Assembly: GCA_009697455.1 (NCBI GenBank)
Contig: SHUI01000004.1
Coordinates: forward strand, 1 to 50,117
Direction: 5' to 3'
Origin: Bryobacterales bacterium
GTDB taxonomy: Bacteria > Acidobacteriota > Terriglobia > Bryobacterales > Bryobacteraceae
Length of the DNA stretch: 50,117 bases
Below, in pieces: positions 28,878 through 37,951 of the stretch (position 1 is its first letter; each line of letters begins with the position of its first letter). The notes under the pieces are model-generated. The model had not been told where the DNA came from. It ran no database searches and saw only the letters and a list, made by a program, of their open reading frames with translations. Both the position numbers and the translations under genes were made by a program.

Positions 28878-29066
28878 ATGGATCGAACCGATCAGGCAAC
28901 AGAACGGGTCAAGCTTCGTCACTTCGATATGACCGCCCATGCGGTTGAAGAGATGGCTGAGGACGATCTCAGCCTCGCCGGCGTTGAGCATGCTGTTCTT
29001 AACGGATCGTGTCGTGCAAATCCAAAGGGATGATCGAAGAGGGGTCTCAATAACGCCGCTAGGATT
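28878..29066 (+). pseudogene. DUF4258-like (RelE-superfamily-like toxin) gene, frameshifted
   Basis: Frame from ATG 28878: MDRTDQATERVKLRHFDMTAHAVEEMAEDDLSLAGVEHAVLNG; the expected continuation DRVVQIQRDDRRG is in the +1 frame from 29005. Confidence 0.6.
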
Positions 29067-29117
29067 TACATTCTTTTAAGCTCCTGCGCCGGAATACCGC
29101 GTCATAGAGGTTAGGAG

Positions 29118-29660
29118 ATGCTTTTCACCATGAAACAAAGACTCACGAAGTTGACGATGACAGCCGCGTTCACCGCGGCTGCAATAATGGCTCAGGGACA
29201 GGGCGGTCCCCCACAGGGTCAGACTCGCCAGCGTCCGGACCCGGTGCAGTTCCGCGTCGATTTCCTGGCAGGCAGTCTTAGCCTGAACGATATCCAGAAG
29301 AAGGACGCTTTGGCGATTTTCAAGGCGGCCGCCGATGCCGGCGAAGCCGTCCGCCAACAGTTTCCCGACAAGCACAAGGCCCTGCGAGACGCTGCGAAGA
29401 ACAACGCACCCGACAGCCAGATCGACGCGCTCGCTGCCGATCTTGGCGCGCTGCAGGCCAAGCAGTTGGCGATTCAAACCAAAGCCGAGGCGAAATTCTA
29501 CGTTTTGTTGACGAAAGAGCAGAAAGACAAGTTTGACGCGCAACAGGGCGGCCCCGGCGGGCGTCCTCAGTTTGGCGGACCGGGCGGACCGGGGGGACCG
29601 GGCGGACCTGGTGGGCCTGGAGGGATGGGTGGTCCCAGTGGAAGACCTCCTGGGAACTGA
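29118..29660 (+). CDS. Spy/CpxP-like (LTxxQ) periplasmic protein with Gly/Pro-rich tail
   Basis: Signal-like N-terminus, helical region ...AKFYVLLTKEQKDKFDAQQ, then GGPGGRPQFGGPGGPGGPGGPGGPGGMGG tail. Confidence 0.65.
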   Translation: MLFTMKQRLTKLTMTAAFTAAAIMAQGQGGPPQGQTRQRPDPVQFRVDFLAGSLSLNDIQKKDALAIFKAAADAGEAVRQQFPDKHKALRDAAKNNAPDSQIDALAADLGALQAKQLAIQTKAEAKFYVLLTKEQKDKFDAQQGGPGGRPQFGGPGGPGGPGGPGGPGGMGGPSGRPPGN

Positions 29661-29762
29661 TTCGCTTCTCCGGCGGAAGTCCGGGTGCCGCCTCCGGCCC
29701 GGGCCTCCGCCGTCAGGGCATCGCTGCGCCACGCGGTACAATGGAGTCCTGGAGGAATTTAC

Positions 29763-30026
29763 ATGGCTGAAGATGCCAGCGGAAAGGTAGTATGGTTTGT
29801 CGCGGGGGTTGCGATCGGCGCAACGGTTGCACTGCTTTATGCTCCTCAGCCGGGCAAGCAGACACGGCGCATCCTGGTAAAGAAGACGGCCGAGGGCCGC
29901 GATGCCGTCGTCGATACGAGTAAGGATGTCTACGAGCGGGGGAAGGAAATTTACGAGAAGAGCCTCGAAATTGCCGACGATGCCGCGGAATTGTTCGAGC
30001 GCGGAAAGAAACTGGTGCGTGGTTAG
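29763..30026 (+). CDS. YtxH domain-containing protein
   Basis: VVWFVAGVAIGATVALLYAPQPGKQTRRILVKKTAEGRDAV. Confidence 0.85.
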   Translation: MAEDASGKVVWFVAGVAIGATVALLYAPQPGKQTRRILVKKTAEGRDAVVDTSKDVYERGKEIYEKSLEIADDAAELFERGKKLVRG

Positions 30027-30050
30027 ATTCGGGAATGGTTAGGCTGGGAA

Positions 30051-30899
30051 TTGACTAAGGTCGGCCATTTCCAGGTCCGGATCGTCCGCGACGGAATCTA
30101 CCACTGGGATGGCGGCGCTATGTTCGGCGTCGTCCCGCGCACGCTGTGGGGCCGCAAGATTCCGCCCGACGAGTTGAACCGCATCCCTCTTGGTCTCAAC
30201 TGCTACCTGATTGAAACGGACGAGCACACCGTGCTCGTTGAGACCGGAGGCGGCGACAAGATGGATCCGCGGGCGCGAGAGCGCATGAAAATGCCTTCGC
30301 GGCCCGTGCCTTTGCGCGACACAATAGCGGCCTGCGGCGTGGACCCGGAATCGATCGACGTAGTCATCAACACTCACCTTCACTGGGACCATTGCAGCGG
30401 GAATACGAATCTCGATCTGTCCGCTGGAACGGCGCAGGCAGCGTTTCCACGAGCTACCTACTATACGCGTCGCGCCGAGTGGGAGCATGCGCACGAGAGA
30501 CATCCCCGGGACAGCGTCAGCTACATCGATGCGAACTACGATCCGCTTGTCGAATCTGGAAAGATGGTTCTGATCGACTCGGACCGCGAAATCGTGCCTG
30601 GAGTGAGCGTCGCACTCGCGCCTGGACACAATCGCGACATGATGGTCGTAACAGCAAGTTCCGCGGGCGAAACTTTCTGCTTCTTCTCGGACCTTGTTCC
30701 GACGGTGTTCCACCTGACTCCGACATGGGTCCCCGCGTTTGATCTATTCCCATTGCAGACCATTGAAACCCGAACGCGGCTGCTCGAACGGGCGGCTCGC
30801 GAAAACTGGCTTTGCGGATTCGGGCACGACGCAATCGTCTCCTTCGCACGCGTGGCACTGGACGGCGGAAAATTCAGCGCCGTCGACGAAATTTCATAG
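30051..30899 (+). CDS. MBL-fold metallo-hydrolase
   Basis: TTG start; NTHLHWDHCSGN metal motif, GHNRDMMVV, FFSDLVPT. Confidence 0.9.
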   Translation: MTKVGHFQVRIVRDGIYHWDGGAMFGVVPRTLWGRKIPPDELNRIPLGLNCYLIETDEHTVLVETGGGDKMDPRARERMKMPSRPVPLRDTIAACGVDPESIDVVINTHLHWDHCSGNTNLDLSAGTAQAAFPRATYYTRRAEWEHAHERHPRDSVSYIDANYDPLVESGKMVLIDSDREIVPGVSVALAPGHNRDMMVVTASSAGETFCFFSDLVPTVFHLTPTWVPAFDLFPLQTIETRTRLLERAARENWLCGFGHDAIVSFARVALDGGKFSAVDEIS

Positions 30900-30902
30900 A
30901 AT

Positions 30903-31262
30903 ATGCCGATTCTGATCGCACAGCCCACTCGAATCGAAGCCGCTGGCAACAAACCAAAACTCATCGATGAATATGTCGGACGCGTGAATTCAGAGACACC
31001 CGGCGTGAGCGTTGCGCACATGCGGAGTCCCGGGGGATGGGTTGAGCCTGGGCAGACTCCGGAATTCGACGAATTCACGGTCGTGCTGAAAGGCTCGCTG
31101 CGCGTGGAGCATGCGGGTGGATTCCTCGATGTTGCGGCAGGGCAGGCTGTGATCACGCAGGCCGGAGAGTGGGTGCGCTACAGCACGCCTGGCGAGAGCG
31201 GCGCGGAATACATCGCCGTTTGCCTTCCGGCTTTTTGCCCGAATACGGTGCATCGCGATTAG
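30903..31262 (+). CDS. Cupin domain-containing protein
   Basis: Small beta-rich ORF: EFDEFTVVLKGSLRVEHAGGFLDVAAGQAVITQAGEWVRYSTPGESGAEYIAVCLPAF. Confidence 0.8.
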   Translation: MPILIAQPTRIEAAGNKPKLIDEYVGRVNSETPGVSVAHMRSPGGWVEPGQTPEFDEFTVVLKGSLRVEHAGGFLDVAAGQAVITQAGEWVRYSTPGESGAEYIAVCLPAFCPNTVHRD

Positions 31263-31486
31263 GCCTCGCTACGGGCAGCGTGGAAGGCTTCCGTTTCATC
31301 CGACGCTCTACTGCTGCTCGCAATGAAAACGCCCGAGCGGCGGACAATCCCGCCAAACGGAATTCTAAGTCGCAGCAGCCTATTTTGGTTGCTGGCTACG
31401 TCCATGCGATTGGTGCGCACGCGCTGCCGGCGGCCAACCGCATTGTTCAGACCGCCGGTTTTGGGATACGCTTGCGTCCGTCAGCG

Positions 31487-31563
31487 CCTGACTGAGGCAC
31501 AGGACATATCCGTCGGGATCGTGAACGTCGAACTCGGCTTCACCGTGGAACGTCCGTTCTTAA
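31487..31563 (-). pseudogene. VOC/glyoxalase C-terminal remnant
   Basis: Minus frame: ERTFHGEAEFDVHDPDGYVLCLSQ, typical VOC C-terminus, bounded upstream by an in-frame TAA and with no N-terminal half. Confidence 0.5.
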
Positions 31564-31681
31564 CTTAATCCGTTCTATATCGCGGGTGACAACACCGTGG
31601 TCCTTTGACTTGGCATTAGTCAGGCACCAGCCAGGGCGATTGTTGAGTCGCGGTTGCGTCGAGAAACCGGGTGCAACGCTA

Positions 31682-32584
31682 CTACGCGTCCAAGGCCGCC
31701 ATCTCCGCGCTCACGGCAGCCCCGATGACCGCCATCGCGTCGCTCGCGGGCATCACTTCCATCTTGCTGCCGGTGAGCGGGCCGATCTTCACCATTTCGG
31801 CGAGGTAGAGCGCCAGTAGATTAGTATCGACGTGTTTGGCGTTCGATCCCGAGATAAAGAACCGCCCTGGCCCGTCCATGTGGACGGCAGTGGCGGTCGC
31901 GGCCGCAATCGCACGGTGCCAGTAGCGCACGAAGTCACGGCAGCGCACATCTCCGGCCAAAGCATTGTCGAAGACCTCCTCCGGCTCCAAATCCAGGAAG
32001 CGAAGCCGCATCGCACGGTTGCCCACGATCCCCTCCAGGTGGCCTACGCCGCCACACTGGCAAAATCTCTCCTTCGGATCGAGGGATACCACGGAATGTC
32101 CGCCTTCCCAGACACCGTCCCGGCGCGGATAACGGCCATAGCCGACGCCTCGGCCAAGGGTCCAAACGCGCACGAACTTGTCCATATATCCCTGGGTCAC
32201 CGCGATTCCGGCCGCCAATGCATCCGCGTTGTTAAGGATCAGTATCGGGACGAAACTGTCATCCGTCCGGAAAGCCTGTAACAACTCGATCTCCAGATTC
32301 AGACCCTTGACTTGGGGGAGGTTGGGCGACTCTTCGATGATCCCGTCGCGGACTACGCCCGGAACGCCGACTCCAATAGCATCGATTTTCTTGCCTCCGG
32401 CCACGATCCGGATCTGCTCCACGACTCCCTGAACAATGCTCTCGGCGGGAGTTCCCAAAAGCCCCTCGATGCCGCTGCCATCCTCGGGATAAATCCGAAT
32501 CGCTCCCGAAATCTCGCGGTTCTCCACTAAACCGACCGCGATATGTTCGGATGCCATCACGCCGATTGTTCTACTCACTGTCAA
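31682..32584 (-). CDS. ROK family protein with degenerate catalytic motifs
   Basis: IGVGVPGVVRDGIIEESPNLPQVKGLNLEIEL, WTLGRGVGYG, FCQCGGVGHLEGIVG, FFISGSNAK: ROK-like order of motifs. Confidence 0.8.
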   Translation of the reverse strand: MTVSRTIGVMASEHIAVGLVENREISGAIRIYPEDGSGIEGLLGTPAESIVQGVVEQIRIVAGGKKIDAIGVGVPGVVRDGIIEESPNLPQVKGLNLEIELLQAFRTDDSFVPILILNNADALAAGIAVTQGYMDKFVRVWTLGRGVGYGRYPRRDGVWEGGHSVVSLDPKERFCQCGGVGHLEGIVGNRAMRLRFLDLEPEEVFDNALAGDVRCRDFVRYWHRAIAAATATAVHMDGPGRFFISGSNAKHVDTNLLALYLAEMVKIGPLTGSKMEVMPASDAMAVIGAAVSAEMAALDA

Positions 32585-32593
32585 GCTCCCATG

Positions 32594-33982
32594 CTACAAC
32601 CGGGCAAGTTTGTTGAGCCCATTGAACGCGGCGGCCTTGTAACATTCCGCGAGCGTTGGATAGTTGAAGACCGTGTTCACGAAATAGTCGACAGTGCCGT
32701 TCAGAATGATTACGGCCTGACCTATGTGCAGCAACTCCGAAGCCCCCTCGCCGATGATGTGCACGCCCAGGATCTTGCGCGTTTCGCGGTGAAAAATCAG
32801 CTTGAGGCGCCCCGTCGTATCTCCACGGATTTGACCGCGCGCGATTTCACGGTAGTAAGCCACGCCCACCTCATAGGGTACGTCCTCATCCGTCAGTTGC
32901 TCCTCTGTCTTGCCGATAAATGAAATCTCCGGAATCGTATAGATGCCATACGGGTAGTACTCGGGGTTCGACTTTACAGGAGAACCGAAAGCATGCGCGG
33001 CCGCCATCCGGCCCTGCTCCATGGAAACCGATGCGAGGCTGGGAAACCCGATTACGTCTCCCACCGCGAAAATGTGCGGCTGTTTGGTGCGGTATTCGGA
33101 ATCGACGGCAATCCGGCCGCGCGAATCGGCTTCGATGCCGGCGGCGGCAAGATTCAAGTCGTCGACGTTTCCCGACCGCCCCACCGCGTAAAGCAGTGCG
33201 TCGCCGGAAATCCTCTTATTGCTCTGGAGCGTGGCGACAACCGTGCCATCCGGCATCTCCTCGACGCTTGCCACCTCTTCGTTCAGGCGCATGGTCACGC
33301 GGTGGTCGCGCAGATGGTATGACAGAGCCTCCACCATTTCGGAATCGGCGAACTCTAGCAGACGGGGTCTCTTCTCGACCAGGATTACCCGCACGCCGAG
33401 CGTTGCGAACATGCAGGTATATTCAACCCCGATCACCCCGCCGCCCACGACGATAAATGTCTTCGGAACAAACGCCATCTCCAGAACCTGATCGCTGTTT
33501 ATGATCGTTCGTCCGTTGATCGGCACCTTGGCCGAAACCGCCGGCTTCGTGCCTGTGGCGATGACGATCACGCCAGCCTCAAACTCGGCCGTTCCCCGCG
33601 AATTTTCCACTTTGATGTGGTGCGGGTCGATAAACGACGCCGCGCCCGTGAGCACTTCGATTCCGTTGCGCGAGAGCTGCGCTTGCGTGACGTCGATCTC
33701 CGTCTTGATCACGTGCTGCACACGGAACATCAGATCGGCCATGGAAATCTTTTCCTTGACCCGGTAGTTGATGCCGTAGATGTTCTGATACTGATAGCCG
33801 GAAAGGTGTAGCACGGCTTCGCGCATGGTCTTGCTCGGGATGGTGCCGCTATTGATGCAGGAGCCGCCCAATACTTCGCGCTTTTCGACTAAAGCCACGC
33901 GTTTTCCGGATTTTGCGCCCTGAATTGCTGCGCGTTGTCCGGCCGGACCGGAACCGATCACAAATAGGTCGTAGGTCGTCAT
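32594..33982 (-). CDS. sthA: Si-specific (soluble) NAD(P)+ transhydrogenase
   Basis: MTTYDLFVIGSGPAGQRAAIQGAKSGKRVALVEK; GGSCINSGTIPSKT with a single Cys (no CxxxxC disulfide); FAVGDVIGFPSLASVSMEQGR. Confidence 0.9.
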   Translation of the reverse strand: MTTYDLFVIGSGPAGQRAAIQGAKSGKRVALVEKREVLGGSCINSGTIPSKTMREAVLHLSGYQYQNIYGINYRVKEKISMADLMFRVQHVIKTEIDVTQAQLSRNGIEVLTGAASFIDPHHIKVENSRGTAEFEAGVIVIATGTKPAVSAKVPINGRTIINSDQVLEMAFVPKTFIVVGGGVIGVEYTCMFATLGVRVILVEKRPRLLEFADSEMVEALSYHLRDHRVTMRLNEEVASVEEMPDGTVVATLQSNKRISGDALLYAVGRSGNVDDLNLAAAGIEADSRGRIAVDSEYRTKQPHIFAVGDVIGFPSLASVSMEQGRMAAAHAFGSPVKSNPEYYPYGIYTIPEISFIGKTEEQLTDEDVPYEVGVAYYREIARGQIRGDTTGRLKLIFHRETRKILGVHIIGEGASELLHIGQAVIILNGTVDYFVNTVFNYPTLAECYKAAAFNGLNKLARL

Positions 33983-34117
33983 GCGAGATGATCTATTCTA
34001 CCTTGCAATACTATCGGCGGATTCGTCGGAAAACATTCGGGGCGCGGGTACTTGGATTTTCAGGCCAGCCGGCGTCGACACGCCAGAAAATGAGAACGCG
34101 GTAGGATGGGACACTCG

Positions 34118-34249
34118 ATGACGTTAGACGAACGAATCGAGCGCCTGGTGCAGTCGATTGAATCTCAAGACCGCCAGATTGGCGAACTGACCAGCCAAGT
34201 CGGCGAGTTGACCAGATCGGCCAATAAGCTTGTAACCGTGAGCTACTAA
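34118..34249 (+). CDS. Short coiled-coil ORF, possibly truncated
   Basis: MTLDERIERLVQSIESQDRQIGELTSQVGELTRSANKLVTVSY*; same frame continues DATAIRTLARVAEAPS*. Confidence 0.35.
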   Translation: MTLDERIERLVQSIESQDRQIGELTSQVGELTRSANKLVTVSY

Positions 34250-34301
34250 GACGCTACCGCTATCAGAACGCTGGCCCGGGTCGCGGAGGCTCCGTCATAG
34301 A

Positions 34302-35009
34302 CTAACGGACTCGGCGGCGGAATTTCGCCGCCAGACCAATGAGCGCTAATCCACTCAGCACGAGAGTGCCCGGCTCCGGTATCGCTGGAGTTGATGGCGT
34401 TAACGTTCCACCGATCGAGAAGAATCCACCGGCCGCCTGATTAATGTCCGCAATGGCAGCCGCGTTCAATGTGATGACCAGCGGTGACGGATACGGGCCT
34501 ACCCCAATCGTAGCGTAGTTCGTTCCGGATCCGAGATCCGTGAAAATAGCCGCGCTCGGCCCGGTATTAAAGCTTAGGACAGCCGCGCTCGTGCTGACGT
34601 CCCACAACGAGTAGGTTACCGGCAACCCGGATGTGGTGGTGCCAGCGGTCTGAATTGTCAGCGTTGCAGACGTTGCCGCGTGATCCAACGACGCTAGATC
34701 GAAGGTAAAGAAGTTGTTGAAAGTTTCCCCTTCGAAACTCCCCACGACGTAATTGTCGATGATGTTGTGACCAGAAGCGGTAGCCGACCACCAACCCTGA
34801 TTGCGAATGTGGGGAGTGAACTCCGACGTGGCCGTGTTAAATGTGTCCGTGCCGTTAATGGTCAGGACCTGCGCCGAATGAGTGTTGCTGAATGCGAAGA
34901 GAACGCCGGCATGCGCCGGCTCCGACAACGACAAAAACCCGATAGAGACCGCTAAGAGTAGTGTTTTCAATAGTTTTCCTCCGAGAGAGCAAGTACTTGG
35001 CATTTTCAT
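34302..35009 (-). CDS. PEP-CTERM sorting domain-containing protein
   Basis: N-terminal signal peptide; C-terminal AIPEPGTLVLSGLALIGLAAKFRRRVR. Confidence 0.93.
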   Translation of the reverse strand: MKMPSTCSLGGKLLKTLLLAVSIGFLSLSEPAHAGVLFAFSNTHSAQVLTINGTDTFNTATSEFTPHIRNQGWWSATASGHNIIDNYVVGSFEGETFNNFFTFDLASLDHAATSATLTIQTAGTTTSGLPVTYSLWDVSTSAAVLSFNTGPSAAIFTDLGSGTNYATIGVGPYPSPLVITLNAAAIADINQAAGGFFSIGGTLTPSTPAIPEPGTLVLSGLALIGLAAKFRRRVR

Positions 35010-35156
35010 ATGCGAATCACACTAAACAAGGCCGCCGGGTTCAGCGTCAATGCGGAGTCTTATCTCACCTATCTCATGCAAGATGAGCCTGGGCGGAAGG
35101 TCGGTTTCTCACGCAAGGAGAGCCCGGGGGGAGGGGGACCGGTGAAGCTGGGACAT

Positions 35157-35575
35157 GATCATCGAAATGAGGCACCGGAAGGAATAAGCCTGGAGGAGAT
35201 CCGGGCGCTATTAGAGGGGAGCGACACGCTGGAATTTGAGAGCCGGAACCGGGAGGAGAAGTACGGTTGGGTGAACAGAGCGCTGCGGCAAGCCAAATTC
35301 GAGGAATCGAAGCGGAGCGGACGGGGACTGGTGAGGCAATACATCGGGAAGATGACAGGGATGAGCCGGGCGCAGGTGACACGGCTGATCCAGGTGTACG
35401 CCAAGGGAGAGGAGGTTAAGGTACAACCGTACCAGCGGCACCAGTTTCCGGGGCGGTACAGGCGGGAAGATATCGAGTTTCTGGCGAAGGTGGACGAAGG
35501 GCACGAGACGGGCGGGACCAGCCACGAAAAGGATACTGGAGCACGAGTTCCGAGCCATTCGGCTAAACTGCTTAG
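35157..35575 (+). pseudogene. Transposase/integrase N-terminal (HTH) remnant
   Basis: WVNRALRQAKFEESKRSGRGLVRQYIGKMTGMSRAQVTRLIQVYAKGEEVKVQPYQRHQFPGRYRREDIEFLAKVDEGHET, then frame change to AGPATKRILEHEFRAIRLN; no DDE catalytic region follows. Confidence 0.65.
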
Positions 35576-35580
35576 TGGTA

Positions 35581-36838
35581 ATGGCCTTGCAGGTTCCACC
35601 AGGCGACGACGGGTACCGCGAAATGGGAGCGTCGCTGCGAGCCCTTCTCGAAGCGAGTCCATTAGCGGCTTTTGTTGTAAATTCCAAAGGGTGAAGTCAC
35701 GTTTTGGAACAAAAGCTCGGAACGGATGTTCGGCTGGACCGAGGCTGAAACGCTGGGCGGCCTTCCGCCCGTGATCCCGCCCGCGGAGATCGGCGGCTTC
35801 CACCAGACCCTAGCCAGGCAGTTTGGCGGCGATTCGATTTCAGGTGTGCAATGCAACAGGATCCGAAAAGATGGATCGACAATTGACGTCACATTATGTT
35901 CCTGGCCACTATCCGGACCGGCGGGCGGCATTATCGGAATCGTCGCCATGCACGCGGACCTTACGCGCGAGAAACTCGCGGCGGAAGCGCGCGCGGAAGC
36001 CCGATTTCGCCGGGTATTTGAAGCAACCGCGGACGCCATTCTGAAAGTGGACGGCGCCGGCCGTATCCTGCTCGCCAACACGAGCGCGGAGCGAATGTTC
36101 GGCTACGAACCGGGCATGCTTGTCGGAGAATCGGTTGAGGCCCTTATTCCCGATCGATTCCGCGAGAAGCATCCACAACACCGCGGATCCTATTCTCGCG
36201 GACCAGTGATGCGGCCAATGGGCACCGGTCTTGCGCTTTGGGCTCGCCGCGCTGACGGCACCGAGTTACCGGTCGACGTGAACCTCAGCCCCGTTCAGGA
36301 CGACGCCGGCCCGGAGGTCGTCTGCACTATCCGTGACATGACCGACCGCCGGCGAATTGAGGCGGAGATCCTGGCGCTCAACGAACACCTGACACAAACG
36401 GCTGCGGAGTTGGCTGCTACGAATACGGAACTCCAACTCCGCAACCGCGAGGTGGAGCGGGCGGGCCGCCTCAAAAGCGAGTTCCTGGCTAGCATGAGCC
36501 ACGAACTGCGCACGCCGCTCAACGCGATTATCGGTTTCTCCGACCTGCTTGCAGAGCAGACCGCCGGTCCCATAAACGAGAAGCAGCGGCGGTTCGTCTC
36601 CCACATCACGCAAGGCGCGCGGCATCTGGTCGATCTGATCAAGGCGCCGCCTGAAGCACCCATTCCGCGGGAATTGGCTGGCGCGCCCGGCGATGGTGTT
36701 TCGCTCGATGAGCGTGAGCGACGTTTGCTCGCGAACGCTCTTGAGAAGACCAGCGGCAATCAGGCGCAAGCGGCGCGGTTGCTTGGCATCACGCGGGACC
36801 GGCTGCGGTACAAGATGAAGAAGTTCCAGTTGGTATAG
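35581..36838 (+). pseudogene. PAS-PAS-HisKA protein fused to a Fis-type HTH, frameshifted in the first PAS domain
   Basis: 35581 frame: MALQVPPGDDGYREMGASLRALLEASPLAAFVVNSKG*; 35693 frame: EVTFWNKSSERMFGWTEAE...; HisKA FLASMSHELRTPLNAIIGFSDLL; no HATPase; C-terminal LLANALEKTSGNQAQAARLLGITRDRLRYKMKKFQL. Confidence 0.7.
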
Positions 36839-36850
36839 ATAGAGTGATTG

Positions 36851-36872
36851 ACCTGGGCGCTCCGGCCCAGGT
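36851..36872. other. Perfect 8-bp hairpin between convergent genes
   Basis: ACCTGGGC-GCTCCG-GCCCAGGT; no T-tract, located between a + strand and a - strand gene. Confidence 0.4.
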
Positions 36873-37000
36873 AAACCCTTGGCTAACGCGTAACGTGAAA
36901 ATGCATCCAAGACCGCCCTGTGAGCGGATCATGATCGGACGCGCCCCAGTAATCCGTATCGGAGCCGCCACCACTGTGAACGGCCTTCCCTGAGGCGCCC

Positions 37001-37765
37001 TTACACCATGAACATGCCGCCGTTGATCTCAATGGTCTGGCCGTGTATGTAGCGCGCCGCGTGCGAGCACAGGAACACAATGGTGTCGGCCACTTCTTCG
37101 TTTGTGCCCAACGTTCCCGCCGGTGTCTGCGCGATCACGGAATCGAGAATCTGCCGGTTCGAGAATTTGACATGGAAGTCGTTATCCACTGTCCCCGGTG
37201 AGACCGCGTTCACCCGCACGCCCTTCGGCGCGAGTTCCTTCGCCAGCCCTTTCGTAATCGCCGCGACCGCTGCCTTCGACGCGGCGTAGATGGTCGCGCC
37301 CGGACCGCCGCCATTGCGCGCCGCAATCGAACTCAAGTTGATGATGCATCCTCTGCCGCGCTCGATCATCCCGGGCGCAAGCGCCTGTGAGAGCAGCCAC
37401 GTGCTGCGAACGTTCAAGTTCATCACATCGTCATATAGCTCGTCCGTATACTCGGCGAGACGCGCGCGCTTGACAAGCGAACCTGCGTTGTTCACCAGCA
37501 GATCGACCGCCGCGCCGGACGCTTTCACCAGAGCGATAAGGGAATGAATGCCTTCGACCTTCGCAAGGTCGGCTTGAAACGCGGAGGTCTCCGCTCCTGC
37601 CTCGCGGACAGCCGCCATCGTCTCCTCGATACCGGCCGCATGACTGTTGTAGTGCACCAGCACCTTGGGCGCGCCCGCGCGCGCCAGGGCGATTGCCGCC
37701 GCTCGTCCAATGCCTCGGGAAGCGCCCGTCACGAGCGCGGTTCGATCTTGAAATTCGTTTGCCAA
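37001..37765 (-). CDS. SDR family oxidoreductase
   Basis: FQDRTALVTGASRGIGRAAAIALARAGA, LVNNAGSL, YAASKAAVAAITKGLAKELAPKGVRVNAVSPG, GQTIEINGGMFMV. Confidence 0.93.
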   Translation of the reverse strand: MANEFQDRTALVTGASRGIGRAAAIALARAGAPKVLVHYNSHAAGIEETMAAVREAGAETSAFQADLAKVEGIHSLIALVKASGAAVDLLVNNAGSLVKRARLAEYTDELYDDVMNLNVRSTWLLSQALAPGMIERGRGCIINLSSIAARNGGGPGATIYAASKAAVAAITKGLAKELAPKGVRVNAVSPGTVDNDFHVKFSNRQILDSVIAQTPAGTLGTNEEVADTIVFLCSHAARYIHGQTIEINGGMFMV

Positions 37766-37951
37766 GTTGAATCCTCTCGATCTAGTTTTACACCAAACGC
37801 GTTTCGAAGCAGCCGTTGAGGTGCCCCGGTCGTCTGAATCTCGCCAAGCGCTTCCGCCGGGGTTGGCGGGATTCGCAAACGGTCAGTGCCTCGGTTCGAG
37901 GACCGGCAAGTTGCCGTCCCGGCTGGCCGCTTTTCGCGATAAGCTTCCTTA

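Noticed and set aside
28809-28991. 60-aa minus ORF
   Set aside because: Antisense to the DUF4258 remnant, whose plus-strand text matches a known domain pattern.
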